Assembly: GCF_009389715.1 (NCBI RefSeq)
Contig: NC_052395.1
Coordinates: 17,648,229 to 17,712,228 of the forward strand
DNA: 64,000 nt
Direction of reading: 5' to 3'
From: Phoenix dactylifera
Taxonomy: Eukaryota > Streptophyta > Magnoliopsida > Arecales > Arecaceae
The translations under genes were made by a program, and so were the position numbers. This document shows, piece after piece, positions 13,853 through 25,361 of the stretch (position 1 is the first letter of the stretch; the number at the start of each line of letters is the position of its first letter). The notes beneath the pieces were generated by a model. It ran no database searches. It was given only the letters and a program-made list of their open reading frames with translations, and had not been told where the DNA came from.

Positions 13853-14235
13853 ACGGTTCAGTGGGTCATATCTCAAGCACCACATGGAGATATCTGCCAT
13901 CTAAAATGGGTGACATAACAGTGGTTTCATCGGCAATGAGGAGGAAGCAAATACAAGCAGATCAGCGCATGCTTCATTTGTTTGTGTAGGCTTATTTGCA
14001 TGTAATTGCTCATGAGAATAAGACATGGCCATGGAAGGCTAACCTTGTATACTTCTATAGGGCAAGTGTCATCGGGATTCTGATCTGTAGCTGCCTCCAA
14101 GCACTCTTTGGATCATCCTCTCGGAAACTTCCTTTCTTCTGATCATATTTTGATAGAGATACAAACTGTTGATGTTAATATAATCTTCTTCCATTTGTTC
14201 GGAAATGCTGATTTTGTTATGACCAATTACTCTGA
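13853..14235 (+). other. Possible spliced 3' UTR exon of the WD40 gene
   Basis: After the TGA at 13216 a good donor (AATAG then GTATTG) lies at 13250/13251, and a pyrimidine-rich acceptor (CTTCCTTATTTCCAG) ends at 13852. The sequence after it is less AT-rich than typical introns here and has no long frame, as expected for a 3' UTR. This is inference from splice signals only; the UTR could instead be unspliced and end earlier. Confidence 0.3.
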
Positions 14236-14427
14236 CTACTACATAATCTCGAAAACTGGAGGAAATTCCGAATTTTAATGGCGCTATAAATCAGCTGTAT
14301 TTTGGATCATAGAAAGCAATTTACAATCGAGATCAGCGATTTCATCTTGTTGGGTTCCTTGTGATCTTGAACAAGAGCATGATGACCTGTTATTAGCTCT
14401 GCAAGAACTACAAAAGAGATAACATAG

Positions 14428-14990
14428 TTATTTGTGGTCATCTGGAGCTCGCGGACCGACTTGTCCAAAGCTATAAAATGTCATCCGCAGGCAACCAAAA
14501 GAGTCGATGAAAGAAACCAACTTATTCCCCCAAAAAAATAATTGCATGATCTGTACTTTCTCTGGTGTCAGGTAGCCAGGAATCGAGACCAAACAAGTTG
14601 CTGTTTGGTTTTCTTCTCCACAGCGTTCCACAAACTTTGCCACCCCAAAATCTGCACCTTGTAACAGTAAGCACTGCCCTTGAGCTTATTATCTCATGAC
14701 AAAATAGTAAGTTGTAGATACCTTATGTACTTGATTCTTACTATAGTCCAAAAGGTGCTATGCGGGCAGCACCAAAAGAGAATATATGATGCTAATCTTT
14801 TCAAGTTTGTTAAATACATAAAAGTATAGGGAATAGCTAAAAAAACTCAGAAGACTGACCTTTGTTCTCAGTCCATTATCCAGCAAGATGTTATTAGTTT
14901 CTATATGGCAATGAACGTATGTACTGAATACCCCTTGCAGCATCCAGTGCAATCAGTGCTCTTGCATTCCAAGAGCAAGGCTGATGTCTT
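14428..14990 (-). pseudogene. Receptor-like kinase relic, probably LysM-RLK type
   Basis: On the minus strand, about 14985-14925 reads ALIALDAARGIQY. After a one-base shift it continues YVHCHIETNNILLDNGLRTK and meets a donor-like GTCAGT at about 14862. From about 14660 the strand resumes as ADFGVAKFVER, then GYLTPE. This order (catalytic loop, intron, DFG, activation segment, APE) is that of plant receptor-like kinases; HYVHRDIKTNNILLD and GTFGYLAPE are the usual forms in LysM-RLKs. The catalytic HRD has become HCH, so the Asp is lost, APE is TPE, and the text degrades after it. Only the middle of the kinase domain remains. The LysM subfamily is inferred from the TNNILLD wording; the kinase identity is firmer. 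Confidence 0.65.
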
Positions 14991-15529
14991 GCTTGCAATT
15001 TACGTTATACTTTGCATCCATGGTTAGATCAAGTTGGATAAGTGGTAAAAAAAACATATTAAGAACAGAAATAAAATCACTTTCGGTGTCTTATTCAGAT
15101 ATTACTAGAAAATCATAACATTTTGTGGTTTTATAGTATGCTTAGTTGTGCAATTAAATCTTTTGCAAGCCTCAAAATCATGAAGCTAAAATTAACTACT
15201 GCAAGAAAATTTTTCATGTCCATTATTTTCACTTATTATCGTATTATATTTAGTGCCATATTTTGAGTCTTTTTTCTTTCGACAAAAAAAAGAAATCACA
15301 TTGACAACATAGCAAATGACAAACAATATTCTATCGCAATTCATGCATCTACATAAGTTGCTTTGCTAACATTTGGACAGCGGATCATGGAAATGCTCAT
15401 GGAGTGAACTGTTGTTATCACCTGCTGCATACCTGATCAGCTCAACCTGATAGAAATCTCATCTATGTAATCGGATGAAATATTTTCTAGGGCCGTTTGA
15501 TGGTGAACAATCAAGCAATCACATGCCAT

Positions 15530-15565
<36 letters not shown>

Positions 15566-15661
15566 AATGCGGGTGAATCATACCTGACGGGATCGGATAC
15601 ACCCAATAAGGTCAAAAAATAGGATACCTCGGAGTGCCAAGGGCAACTCCCCATCACCAAT

Positions 15662-18600
15662 TCACAAGGTGCCTCCGGAGTGTCGAGCTACGTACGCAGC
15701 TACCCAATCCGCGGCACCATTCCCTTCACGATAAATATGTTTGGCCTGAAAAGCCCATCCATCCCCCGCCGTAGCCCAAATGTCACGGAGCAAGGGATGA
15801 TCATTACCGCCACCCCTTGGACCCCCCTGGATCCAACTGATGACGGTGGCCGAGTCACCCTCCAGGATGACGGACCTAGCCTGTAAGACATACCGTGCAT
15901 GGCGAAGGCCCGCCCAGGCTGCACTCAGCTCCGCACTCGGAATCGAAGTGTCAAATAACTGACTGCCACCGGCAGCCACAACCCTGGCAGACGGGTCCCG
16001 AATAACAAAGCCCGCGCCTCCCCGCATGCCACCATCCAAAACAGACCCATCAAAGTTGACCTTGAGGAAACTCGGGGGTGGGGGCTCCCAGGTGAAAAAC
16101 ACCGTACGGGAAACTGCCGAAGCAAAGTGGGAACCCTAGGTGTCCCGAGCTATCAAAGTCCCTCCAACAGGGATGGTGTAACCCAACTCAGCCGCCTGAA
16201 CGCGGGCACGCTCGACCACAAATCGCGGCGACATACGACGTTCGTCGAAGGTACGAGCATTCCTAGCCAACCAGATCTGGAAGGCAGTGCAGCTCGCTCG
16301 AACAGCCCCCTGGCGAAGCAGCGGGGACTCCAAGCCCTGGCGCATGGCCTGTAAGAACGGGTCCCTACCCCGCCATACGACCTGTGGGACCCCTGCCAGA
16401 CGCCAAGTGGCCCTAGCCCATGTGCACCGAAACAGAGCATGATCCACCGTCTCGGCCACACCACAAACCCCACACACCAATGGGATCCTCACACCTCGAC
16501 CTCCAAGTACAGCCCTAGTAGGAAGGCGGTCCCAGACCACCTTCCAGAGGAACAACGCTACCCTCGGGTGTAGCCCCAATCGCCAGATCCAGGCACAATC
16601 CGGGCCAGGCTCGTACTCCCGCCTAAGGATGCGGGAGAGATCGCCCATCCTGACCCTGGATCTGGTAGAGGAACTCCACACACGTACATCTGGTCCGCCA
16701 CTCCGTGGTAAGGGGAGTGAGCGGACCCGCTCCGCCAAATACTGCCCGAAGAATCGGGCCAACTGAACCTCATCCCAGCTAGCCACCCCGGGGGTCATGA
16801 GATCACAGACATGTAGACCCTCCCCAGCCTCGACACTAACCGTAGTCGGCCAAAGCCGCAGAGGAAGGCCATCGACCCATGGGTCCCCGGCTACATCGAT
16901 GCTACGTCCATCGCCTATCAGCCATCGAGTATGACTCGACACCAATGGCAAGTACCTCGCTATCTCATGCCATAAAAAGGAGCATCTCCGCCCTCCTCAG
17001 GCCCAACCCTCTAGGCCTGCCCCCCCCATACCGGATAGTCATAATCCGACTCCAAAACCCCTGCGGCTCCAAGATGAAACGGGAAGCCTGTCGGGCAAGG
17101 AGCAGCTCTCGTCTCTCCAGGAGAGACACCACCCCTAGACCACCCTCCCTGAGGGGAAGGCAGATCTGCTCCCATGCCACCAGGTGCACCCCACGACCCC
17201 CTCCATGCGAGCCCCATAGGAAGCCCCGAAGAAGTCGCTCAATCTTCAGTAGGACAGATTTTGGCACCACCGTATTTGCCATAAGATAGATGGGCATGGA
17301 GCCCAGAACAGAACGAATCAGCGTGACTCTGCCTATCATAGACAGGGACGCTGCCCGCCAACCCTCTAGTCTGCTCTGAACCCGCTGCACCAACCCGGTG
17401 CACTCGGAAACTCGCAATCTCATACCCGAGATCGGAACACCCAGATAGGTCCAGGTCCCGTCCTGCTCGGGCATCTCCAGAATCCTCCGAATCTCCCGTC
17501 GAACCCCAAGTGACGTGCTGGGGCTGAAGGAGATAGAGGATTTCTGGCCATTCACTCTCTGACCGGATATAGTGCAGTAGGCGGCCAAAACCCTTCTGAT
17601 AGCCTGAGCGTCCGCTACGCGAGCCCGAGTCAGGAGGAGGCAGTCATCGGCAAAAAGCAAATGTGATATCGGCTGGGCCTCTGGAGCTGGGACATAAGCC
17701 CCCAGCTCACCGGCGGCGCACGCAGCCCGCAGCGCCCGAGACAGGACATCAGAACAAATGATAAACAAATACGGAGATAAAGGGCATCCCTGCCGGAGCC
17801 CCATAGTAGACCTGAAAAACGGGGATGGAGAGCCATTGACCAAGATAGAGAACCTCGGTCCTCGAATACACCCCAGAACCCACCCAATCCATGTCTCATG
17901 GAACCCCATACTCTCCAAGGCTAGCCTAAGAAAGCTCCACCTGATTCTGTCGTAAGCACGTTCCATATCCAGCTTTACGGCCATCAGGCTTCGCCGCCTC
18001 GAGGCCCGTCGAAGATCCCACATCATCTCTTGGGCCACCATTATATTATCGAAAATACTCCTACCACTCACAAAAGCACCCTGCTCCTGACAGATGATAC
18101 CAGAGAGGAGGGGCTTCATACGATCCATCAGTATTCTTGCCACAACTGTGTATAAAGTAGTGCACAAACTGATCGGCCTAAAGTGGCTCGGCTCAGCCGC
18201 ATCCTGACGCTTTGGTATAAGCGTGACAAATGTGGCCTTCCAGTCGTCAGGCATCCCTGACCGACTGAAAAAACACAAGACCGCTTCCACCACTGTAGTC
18301 CGGATAATACCCCAGTATCTCCGGAAGAAGAACGGTGGGAAGCCATCTGGACCAGGGGCCCTATCCTCCCCCAGTGCCCAGATAGCCTCACGCACCTCCC
18401 CCTCCATCACTGGTCGAACCAACATAGCATTCTCAGTCATATCGATTTGGGAATCAGCCCTCGGGAGCTGGCCAGTAGCATCAGACCCACTCTCCTCCGT
18501 CTAACGAGAGCGAAAGAAATCAAGCAGGATATGGCTGATGGCCGAATCACCCTCCACCCGGTGGCCCTGCTCATCCCGCAAGGATCGGATCATATTCCTC

Positions 18601-19724
18601 TGCCTTCTGATAACCGTAGAGAGGTGAAAGAAACTAGTGTTCCGATCACCCTCTCTAACCCACTGAATTCTGGATTGTTGTCTCCAGAAGATCTCATGTT
18701 GACGCAGGATCGAGTGGTGTGTGGCGAGGAGTCCCCGGAGGCTCACCATATCGGCCTCGGGGAGCACGCCCACCTGATCTTCTCTTCTTTGATAGTCGGC
18801 AATCGCGGCCTCCACATCCTCCAACTTCCTAAAGATATCGCCCACTACCTCACGGTTCCAACGCCGAAGCCGTCGCTTACTCAGTTCCAATTTACGTGAA
18901 ACCCTCTGCATGGCATCACCGCGAACTGGCAGACTCCAAGCTCCTCGGACAATGTCCCAGGATTGAGGGAGAGACAGCCAAACCTTCTCAAAGCGGAAGG
19001 GGCTTTGGTGACTAGAACCTGATACCGTCGAAATCAACAAAGGACAGTGGTCCGAAGCGATCCGGGGTAGGTGACTAATCCTGTAGGAAGGAAATCTGGT
19101 GAGCCAGTCAGTGGAAGCAATAGCCCTATCAAGTCGCTCCCACACCCTGGCTCGACCAGCCTGGTTATTACACCAAGTGAATTGTGGGCCAGAGAAACCT
19201 AGATTTACTAGGCCGTTACGCGAGAGGAAATCCCGGAACTCTCTCCTATCCATACTGTTGGTGAAAGCCCTACCTCCGCGTTTCTCACTCCCCTCCAAAA
19301 TGCAATTAAAATCACCCACTATCGCTGTCGGAAAACCCTGAGCGATTAAGTGGGTGAGCTCATCCCACAAAATCCTCCTGGTCCAATAGGCAGTGCTAGC
19401 ATACACACCGCACAAGACCCATGGTGCAACATTAGGTTCCGAGATAATCATCAGGACCTGTTGGGAGCAGTTATGGAATACATCAACTGTAGCCACACCC
19501 CGCTTCCACAGAGCCACAATACCTCCAGACAACCCCTGGGATTCAACTACATATGTCTCCCAGTCAACCTCAAACCGCCGTAATACACGACCTAGCCCTC
19601 TACCGGATAGTCGTGTTTCATAGAGAAAGCAAATCTCTGGACTATGGATCTGAACCAACCTCCTAAAGGATGACATGAAGGCCGGCTTAGCCGCCCCTCT
19701 GCAATTCCACGCGAGAATCCTCAT
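15662..19724 (-). pseudogene. LINE ORF2: endonuclease, reverse transcriptase, zf-RVT, RNase H
   Basis: The first in-frame ATG is at 19724 (MRILAWNCRGA), 84 bp after the ORF1 stop. Endonuclease motifs are NCRGA, YETRL, VGDFNCIL and ASDHCPLL. Reverse transcriptase motifs are RAPGPDGFP, AYDRIRWSFL, LRQGCPLSPYLF and LLFADDCLLL. A zinc-binding block (CGVCGVAETVDHALFRC) follows at about 16500-16430. RNase H motifs are VNFDGS, AELSAAW, LEGDSATVISW and YREGNGAADW. A TAG at 18503-18501 lies between endonuclease and RT, and a second at 16138-16136 lies before RNase H; each keeps frame on both sides. A one-base shift near 16990 separates RT from the zinc region (RAEMLLFMA versus CSFLWHEIARYLP). In life the protein nicks DNA and copies its own RNA at the nick. 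The known plant L1 RNase H is of a separately acquired type. Confidence 0.9.
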
Positions 19725-19807
19725 GGGGAAAAATTCGAGAGGTCGGCCACAGGTGCATCCACCCTCTGGGCCGCAGGGTCCATCACCTCCTCGTGATAAG
19801 GATCGTC

Positions 19808-21834
19808 TCACTGACCCTCATCCATACTAGCTCCGGACACGACTCGCAACACTGCCGCCTTCACCCGTTGAACGACCGTTGAGTGATCAGCGGATCTGCT
19901 CACTGCCCCCTCAACACCACTCGGGTCATCTACCCCAGGCTCCATGAGTGCAGGCGCATCCCGCCCCACCAGAGGATCACCCATAGGGCAGTCTACACAG
20001 GCAGGGAGTCCACTAGCCATAGTCGCGTCGCCCAAATCGGGCCTGCTCACGGCACCCTCCCCCTGTCCCACATCCACCTCTAGAGGGCCTAGAGTAGTAG
20101 GGATCTCAGATGGCGAAACCACCCCCAGGGCCTGGGCCCTAAACTGGAAACCAGACCCACTGGGCCCCACCTGCTCGGCCAGCAGCTCAGGCCCACTAGC
20201 AGACCCAATGGCAGGCCCCGTAGAGCCCAAGTGGGCCGTGAACAGCGGAAGGCCCCCGCCCACTGTGGCCTTCTCAGAGGCCTCCGCGCGTGGCCCAGCC
20301 AAATTGGGCCACGCGCTGACCACCGCGCGACTGGCCTGGGAACCAGTCGCGCGGTTCACCGTAAGCTTCACGCGCGCCCCGCGATCGCCCTTGGGGCCCG
20401 CCTGTCTCCGGCCAGAGAGGCGGTCCACATCCAGTAGCGGCCCAGCATTTCTGGGCCGCTTCTTGGACCGGTTCTTGTGCTGACCCGCCAAACCGGTGCC
20501 CGGCCCGGCCCGATCCTCCGATACCGAGTCAACTCGCCGCGCGGTCGTGTTGCCGAACGAGGCAACACGAGAGCCCCCTTCCTGCCCACCAGAAACCAGG
20601 GCCCCTACCACCACCGGCGGGGAGTGGCGGCGGGCCACTTTGGTTGGTTTCTGCCAACCCTCTAGGTCCAGCGGGGACACCAGAGGCCTGGGCGAAGCAA
20701 CCGGCGAGGACGGCCGAGAAGGGGTAACCCCCGGAGGCCTGGGCGAAGCGACCGGCGAGGACGGCCGAGAAGGGGGCACCCCACTGGAAGCCCCCGTCGC
20801 CTGCCCCGATTGCGGCGGCGCTTTCTCCTGCGGCGGAGCTTTCTCCCGCGGCGGCCTGGCACGAGATGTCACCAACCACGGGCCGTAGATCGGCCCGGGA
20901 ACCACCTCCTCCGGTTGGCTCCCTCCCGGCGGCGCCGGAACCCCAAACCGGCACCCAAGCTCGAGGTGACCGATTCTCCCGCACCGCACGCAGAGATCCG
21001 AGATGCCCTCGAAGACGAACGGCTGCCAGAGGGCCTTCGTCCTCCCGAGTATCCAGATTCCGGGGAGGAGGGGATCAGAGGCATCAATCGCCACCTTGAC
21101 GCGCGCAAAACCCATGGCTCGGCGCCCCTCTGTGACCCCGTCCACTGCCAACGGCCGCCCGGCCTTTGCAGCGATGTCCAGAATGGTCGAGGTCGACCAA
21201 TACTCTGAAGGGAGCCCGGGAAGCCGGAGCCAGACCACCACCGTGTTTACCGAATTTTCCCTAGGTAGAAAATCCGGCGTCCACGGCTCCATAGCTAAGA
21301 GTTGCCCCGCCACCACCCAGGGCCCCTCCGACAGGGCGCGGTCCCGAACCTCCGGCGATCGGAACCGCAGCGCAAAGTGGTCTTCGGCTAGGGAAACCGC
21401 CACCACCTCTCCTGTTTTTTCAGTCGGGCGGCCACATCCTTGGCCACCCACTCGACCGGCACCCGCCGGCCGAGGCTCCGGCCAACCAACGCAAGTCCTT
21501 CCCACTCCCGGCGAGCCGCCTCGATGGGCTCCTCCGGGAGCTCGAAGACCGAGGAGAAGTGGTTCTTCGAGGAGAAGTGGTGGCTCAGACGAGCCACCTC
21601 CGTCTCCGTCAGCCGGTGAGACACCCACGGTCCAGGCCGCACCCGACCAACGGGTCGCGCCCCTTTCCACCCCGAATCCGTACCTTTTTCTTGAGCTGCA
21701 ACCTCCGCCCACGTCCTCGGCGCCGCGGGCAACTCCGTCGGAACCTTGCCTTCCATCGTCGCCGACCCCGACGCTTGCTCCCCTACCGTGCCAGTCGACG
21801 CAACCATCGGCTGCTTCCCCTTCTTCCCGGCCAT
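19808..21834 (-). pseudogene. LINE ORF1: DUF4283-like and CCHC zinc knuckle protein
   Basis: ORF1 opens at ATG 21834 (MAGKKGKQPMVAST) and closes at TGA 19808. The first part, to about 21420, is in one frame and ends near KKQERWW. The rest continues in another frame from about EVVAVSLAEDHFALRF, so one frameshift lies near the T run at 21415-21420. The second part carries the DUF4283-like text (EGPWVVAGQLLAMEPWTP) and one zinc knuckle, CVRCGRIGHLELGC (Cx2Cx4Hx4C), at about 20980-20940. A long Pro/Ser/Gly-rich tail follows. In plant LINEs this protein binds element RNA. The region 20690-20770 has a 57-bp direct repeat within the Pro-rich tail. Confidence 0.85.
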
Positions 21835-22789
21835 AAGAGTACCTGAAACAACCACAGCAAACAAGGGCAAACAAAACACCAAGCACACCTCAATCTCCGC
21901 CGAACAGCAGGCCGCAACGGAGCTCGCCGGCCGCCGGCGAAAAGAGCCATTAGATTGGTAGGCCTTTCTCTCTCCTCAGAGCTTCTCACTCTAAAGAGCT
22001 GTTGCCTTTTATCACATGCCATGTTTACGTGATGTATTTACGTGATGTATTTTGTGAAACACCGTCGGCTTAGCGTAGAACTCCTTGGACTTGCTCGACT
22101 TCATTTTTTTTTATCGCAACTTTCTGTTTCAGTTGAGGGTAATCATGTACCATGGGAACTATAATTTGCTAAAACTTTTTGTTTTTTAAAGGGACTAATT
22201 TGTGAAACTTGATCCAAGATGGAATTGGACTTCAATTAGCTATTTTCCTGTCATTCCAAAGTAAACACTCCCATATTTCCTCTCTCTCCAATTGTTTCTA
22301 GTTTTATGGAAGCAAGCGTGGGCTCCCTCGACCTCTCCCAAGCCAAAGATTACGGGCCTTTCAAATTCAAATAGCTGAACATCGGTCTATAATGCTGTCG
22401 TTCCTCCGACCCGAGATCGTGAGCTAGGAGTCGCGGCAACTGCTGTATAGGAATCCTCCCCACAAACATATGAGGTATCTTAACATGATATCAAAAGCAA
22501 ACAGCAAAATAAATTTAAATAATCATTGCTCAAATTTTAATTTAAGTAATTAGAATCATATTTTAATGTCTCACAGAACCAACATTATTCAAAAGATTTT
22601 ATATAAAACTCTTGTCAAATTTTGATCTAAATTAAAGATTTGGCCTCTAGTCACTCTCTTGATCATAATTTCGTGCTATCTTAGTTCTCAAAATTTGAAA
22701 AAAAAAAAGATAATGAGCTCGACAAATCAATAAGTAATGAATATTCTAATTAGATAATTCATGTAATAATATAAGATACGGTAGTAAAA

Positions 22790-23250
22790 TCAAGGTTGAA
22801 GGAATCGGTACTGGGCGTCGTACCAGTTCTCTAGCGGGATGACTCGGTACGGGTCGTGCTGGGCCTGTATCGAGAGAGGGTACATAGTTGAAGCCGGAAA
22901 AGGAGAAGAGAAAGAGAGAGCGAGCGGGGGAGGAAGAGAGAAGGAGAGGCGGCGAACGCCGGTGGACTACTGACTTCACTTAAAAATTTTAAAATTTTTT
23001 AGCTGCGGTCGGACTGCTTTTTTTGTTCGAAATAGGAGAACCGGCCGCGGCCTCGGCTGCTGCGGCCTCCGCTGGCCCTCCGCCGACATTCGCCGTCTCT
23101 CCTTCTCCCTCTCTCATCGCTCGCTCTCGATCTCACTTTCTCTTCTCCTTCTCCGGTTCCGACAGTGTGCCATTTTTGCAATCCAAACCATACGGTGAGC
23201 CACCGATATGGTTCGAAACGGATGGAACCGGGTGGTTCCGCCAACCATGA
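22790..23250. repeat. Foldback (inverted-repeat) element
   Basis: The arm at about 22893-22971 (CCGGAAAAGGAGAAGAGAAA, then GAGAGCGAGCG and GGCGGCGAACGCCGG) reappears reverse-complemented at about 23078-23160 (in sense CCGGAGAAGGAGAAGAGAAA, then GAGAGCGAGCG and GACGGCGAATGTCGG). Outside the arms are GGTAC-rich words (ATCGGTACTGGGCGTCGTAC on the left), hinting at kinship with the GGTACC repeats elsewhere. The middle is AT-rich. Transcripts could fold into a long hairpin. No transposase sequence is present. Confidence 0.65.
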
Positions 23251-23367
23251 GTAAAATAGTGTAAAGATATAATTATATAACCAATTCTGTTTCAATTCTA
23301 TTTCAAAATACAATTTCATTAAAATCCATATCTTTCAAATATTCATATATGTAATCATAAATCCGAT

Positions 23368-23459
23368 TCAAAATAAATTGCATTCAACTCAACAACCTTT
23401 AAGCGTCGACATACTCAAAATAAATTGTATTCAACTCAACAACCTTTAAGCGTCGGCAC
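23368..23459. repeat. Tandem duplication, 46-bp unit, two copies
   Basis: TCAAAATAAATTGCATTCAA at 23368 and TCAAAATAAATTGTATTCAA at 23414 begin two adjacent copies. Both continue CTCAACAACCTTTAAGCGTC and differ at only a few bases. It is noncoding. Confidence 0.85.
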
Positions 23460-25361
23460 ACTTATATCCAGTGGCTAAGCTGAAAATATGATCAACTTAT
23501 ACCCTACAGAGTGGATCAGAATATCACACTTATACCTTGCAAAGTGGGTTAGAATACTACATTTATATCTTATGGCGAGGCCATAAGTAGAATTAATGAG
23601 CTTAATAAAATTTAGAATGCCAATACATATCTCCAATTGGCAGGTCCAATATATAATCAGGCTGAGAGTTCAAATTTGATATATGTTAAAATTCTTTTTA
23701 CAAAATCATATATATCGTAATCCAATCAAAATATGTATATACAATATAAGATCAGTTAATAATATAATAATTATCCAAAAAATATAACTCTAAATTATAT
23801 ATCTATTTTTTATTCAAAATACGATCTCATAAAATTCATAATCACAAATAAATCAACTAACAATTTATTTGATGTAAAAATAAAATTATATGAATAAAAA
23901 ATCTAGAAAAGACCAATCATTACTTATAACTATAGGTTCAAATAATTTCGATAATATTTCTTAAAACCTAAGACTTGAGCGAGCACTCAACTAAAATCTA
24001 AGTCTAGAGAAGAAGGGGAAGGAACAAGTAGTGGTTTAGTTATAGTGATCGGCAAAATCTCAGTGGTGAGACGAAAGAAGTGTGGGGTCTTTAAATAGCC
24101 CATAAAGGCTAGGTTTTCTAGTTTCCATAGGAAATTGAGATAGAGAAGGAATCCGTCTCCAACTCAAAGTCAAAGAAGGCTTTATCTTTTTTTTTTAATT
24201 TTCTATTTTAAGTCGAACAAGGTTCTATCTTTTTTTTTCATGTCTTACTCTAACTCTTATATCTACGCCGATCATGTGGACTAGATCCAATTTTTTATTA
24301 GTTAAGTTGGATATCACAAATACTCTTTCGTATCTTATTAGAATTCAGAAAAAGCAAATTTTTCTTAACGTGTTGAGATATTGTTCTCGATCGCAAGTTA
24401 CTAGTGATAAAGCGCTGGAATCATCCTAATTCTCTTGATGCTTGCAAATTTCTTTTGGAAATTTATTTTTCCCACTGATATCACTAGGTATACATTGTAA
24501 GTACATAGATAAGTATGCTTTATTTAGTCCACTTTCATTCATGTGTTGTTTTCACTTTATAGTTAAGTAGATGCTCCCTTTGCTGCCTTACTCTCTACTC
24601 ATCTAGTTTGCAATCAAAAGATAGAATTTTACGATTTGAGGAGGTCGCTATCCATGTAATTCCTCAAAAATTTCATGCATACAGCCTGCTCAATGTTCAT
24701 TCTTTTAATTTTTTTTATGTCTCATCTGATGATTTTTCTTTCTTCCTTTCCTTCTTTCTATTTTCAGCCTTTTATTATTAATGGACTCTGTAGGTTATCA
24801 ATGATTTGTGGACAGAACAGGATTGTAGATTTTTATGAATTTCTATATTATAATACTGGCTGAATGCACTAATCTTAGCCTGATAGATCCCTGATGATGA
24901 GATTGCTAGTTGGTGAACAATTATGTTTCTTTCTATGTTCATTATTTATCTAAAGATGCTTTACTATTTAACTTAATTTGCTTCCAACTACTCCATGCTT
25001 ATTAGGTTAGCTTGTTCCTCCAAAGCTTGATGAATATTTTCTATGATATTCATTTGTTCAGAAATGGAATGAACTCTGATAATCTTGTTTACTCGACCAG
25101 GCCTCTCATTGATGGCTGACCAATTAATATTGCATTGATTGTCGCGGATAAATAAATAGTTATTTTAAATACCAATTTAGATCTATCTGTCCGTCTGACG
25201 GCAATTAATGTTAATCCGTCCATATAATGGCAAAACTAACTCACACATTAATTAGTCCCCTTTTTTTTTGGTGAACATTAATTAGTACCTATCATTTTCG
25301 CACGCAAAATACCACTCATACACTCAACCCATTCCTGGCTCTGAAAATTTCAGATAGGTCA

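Larger units (their letters stand above)
15518..22026 (-). mobile_element. Near-complete L1-type LINE with RNase H
   Basis: The element occupies about 15531-22010 on the minus strand. It ends in a poly(A) tail seen as 32 T at 15531-15562. The 13-bp word ATCACATGCCATG flanks it at 15518-15530 and 22011-22023 as a target-site duplication; three more T also match but merge with the tail. The 5' UTR is about 176 bp, followed by ORF1 and then ORF2. ORF2 carries endonuclease, reverse transcriptase, a zinc-binding region and RNase H, the layout known for plant L1-clade LINEs. It is far richer in GC than its surroundings. By eye it has one frameshift in ORF1, and one frameshift and two in-frame stops in ORF2, so it looks young but is not coding-intact. 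Confidence 0.93.
22027..25360. other. AT-rich spacer with small repeats
   Basis: No gene was recognised between the LINE and the solo LTR. The stretch holds a foldback element (22790-23250) and a 46-bp tandem duplication (23368-23459). A T-rich block around 24180-24240 and scattered short frames without motifs make up the rest. Around 24100 a TTTAAATAGCCC word resembles a TATA region, but no exon follows that I can support. Confidence 0.5.

Noticed and set aside
16879-21836. Long plus-strand frames (for example at 16879-17289, 18447-18899, 19944-20483 and 21003-21836)
   Set aside because: They are shadows of the LINE ORFs on the other strand in GC-rich sequence and contain no domain text.
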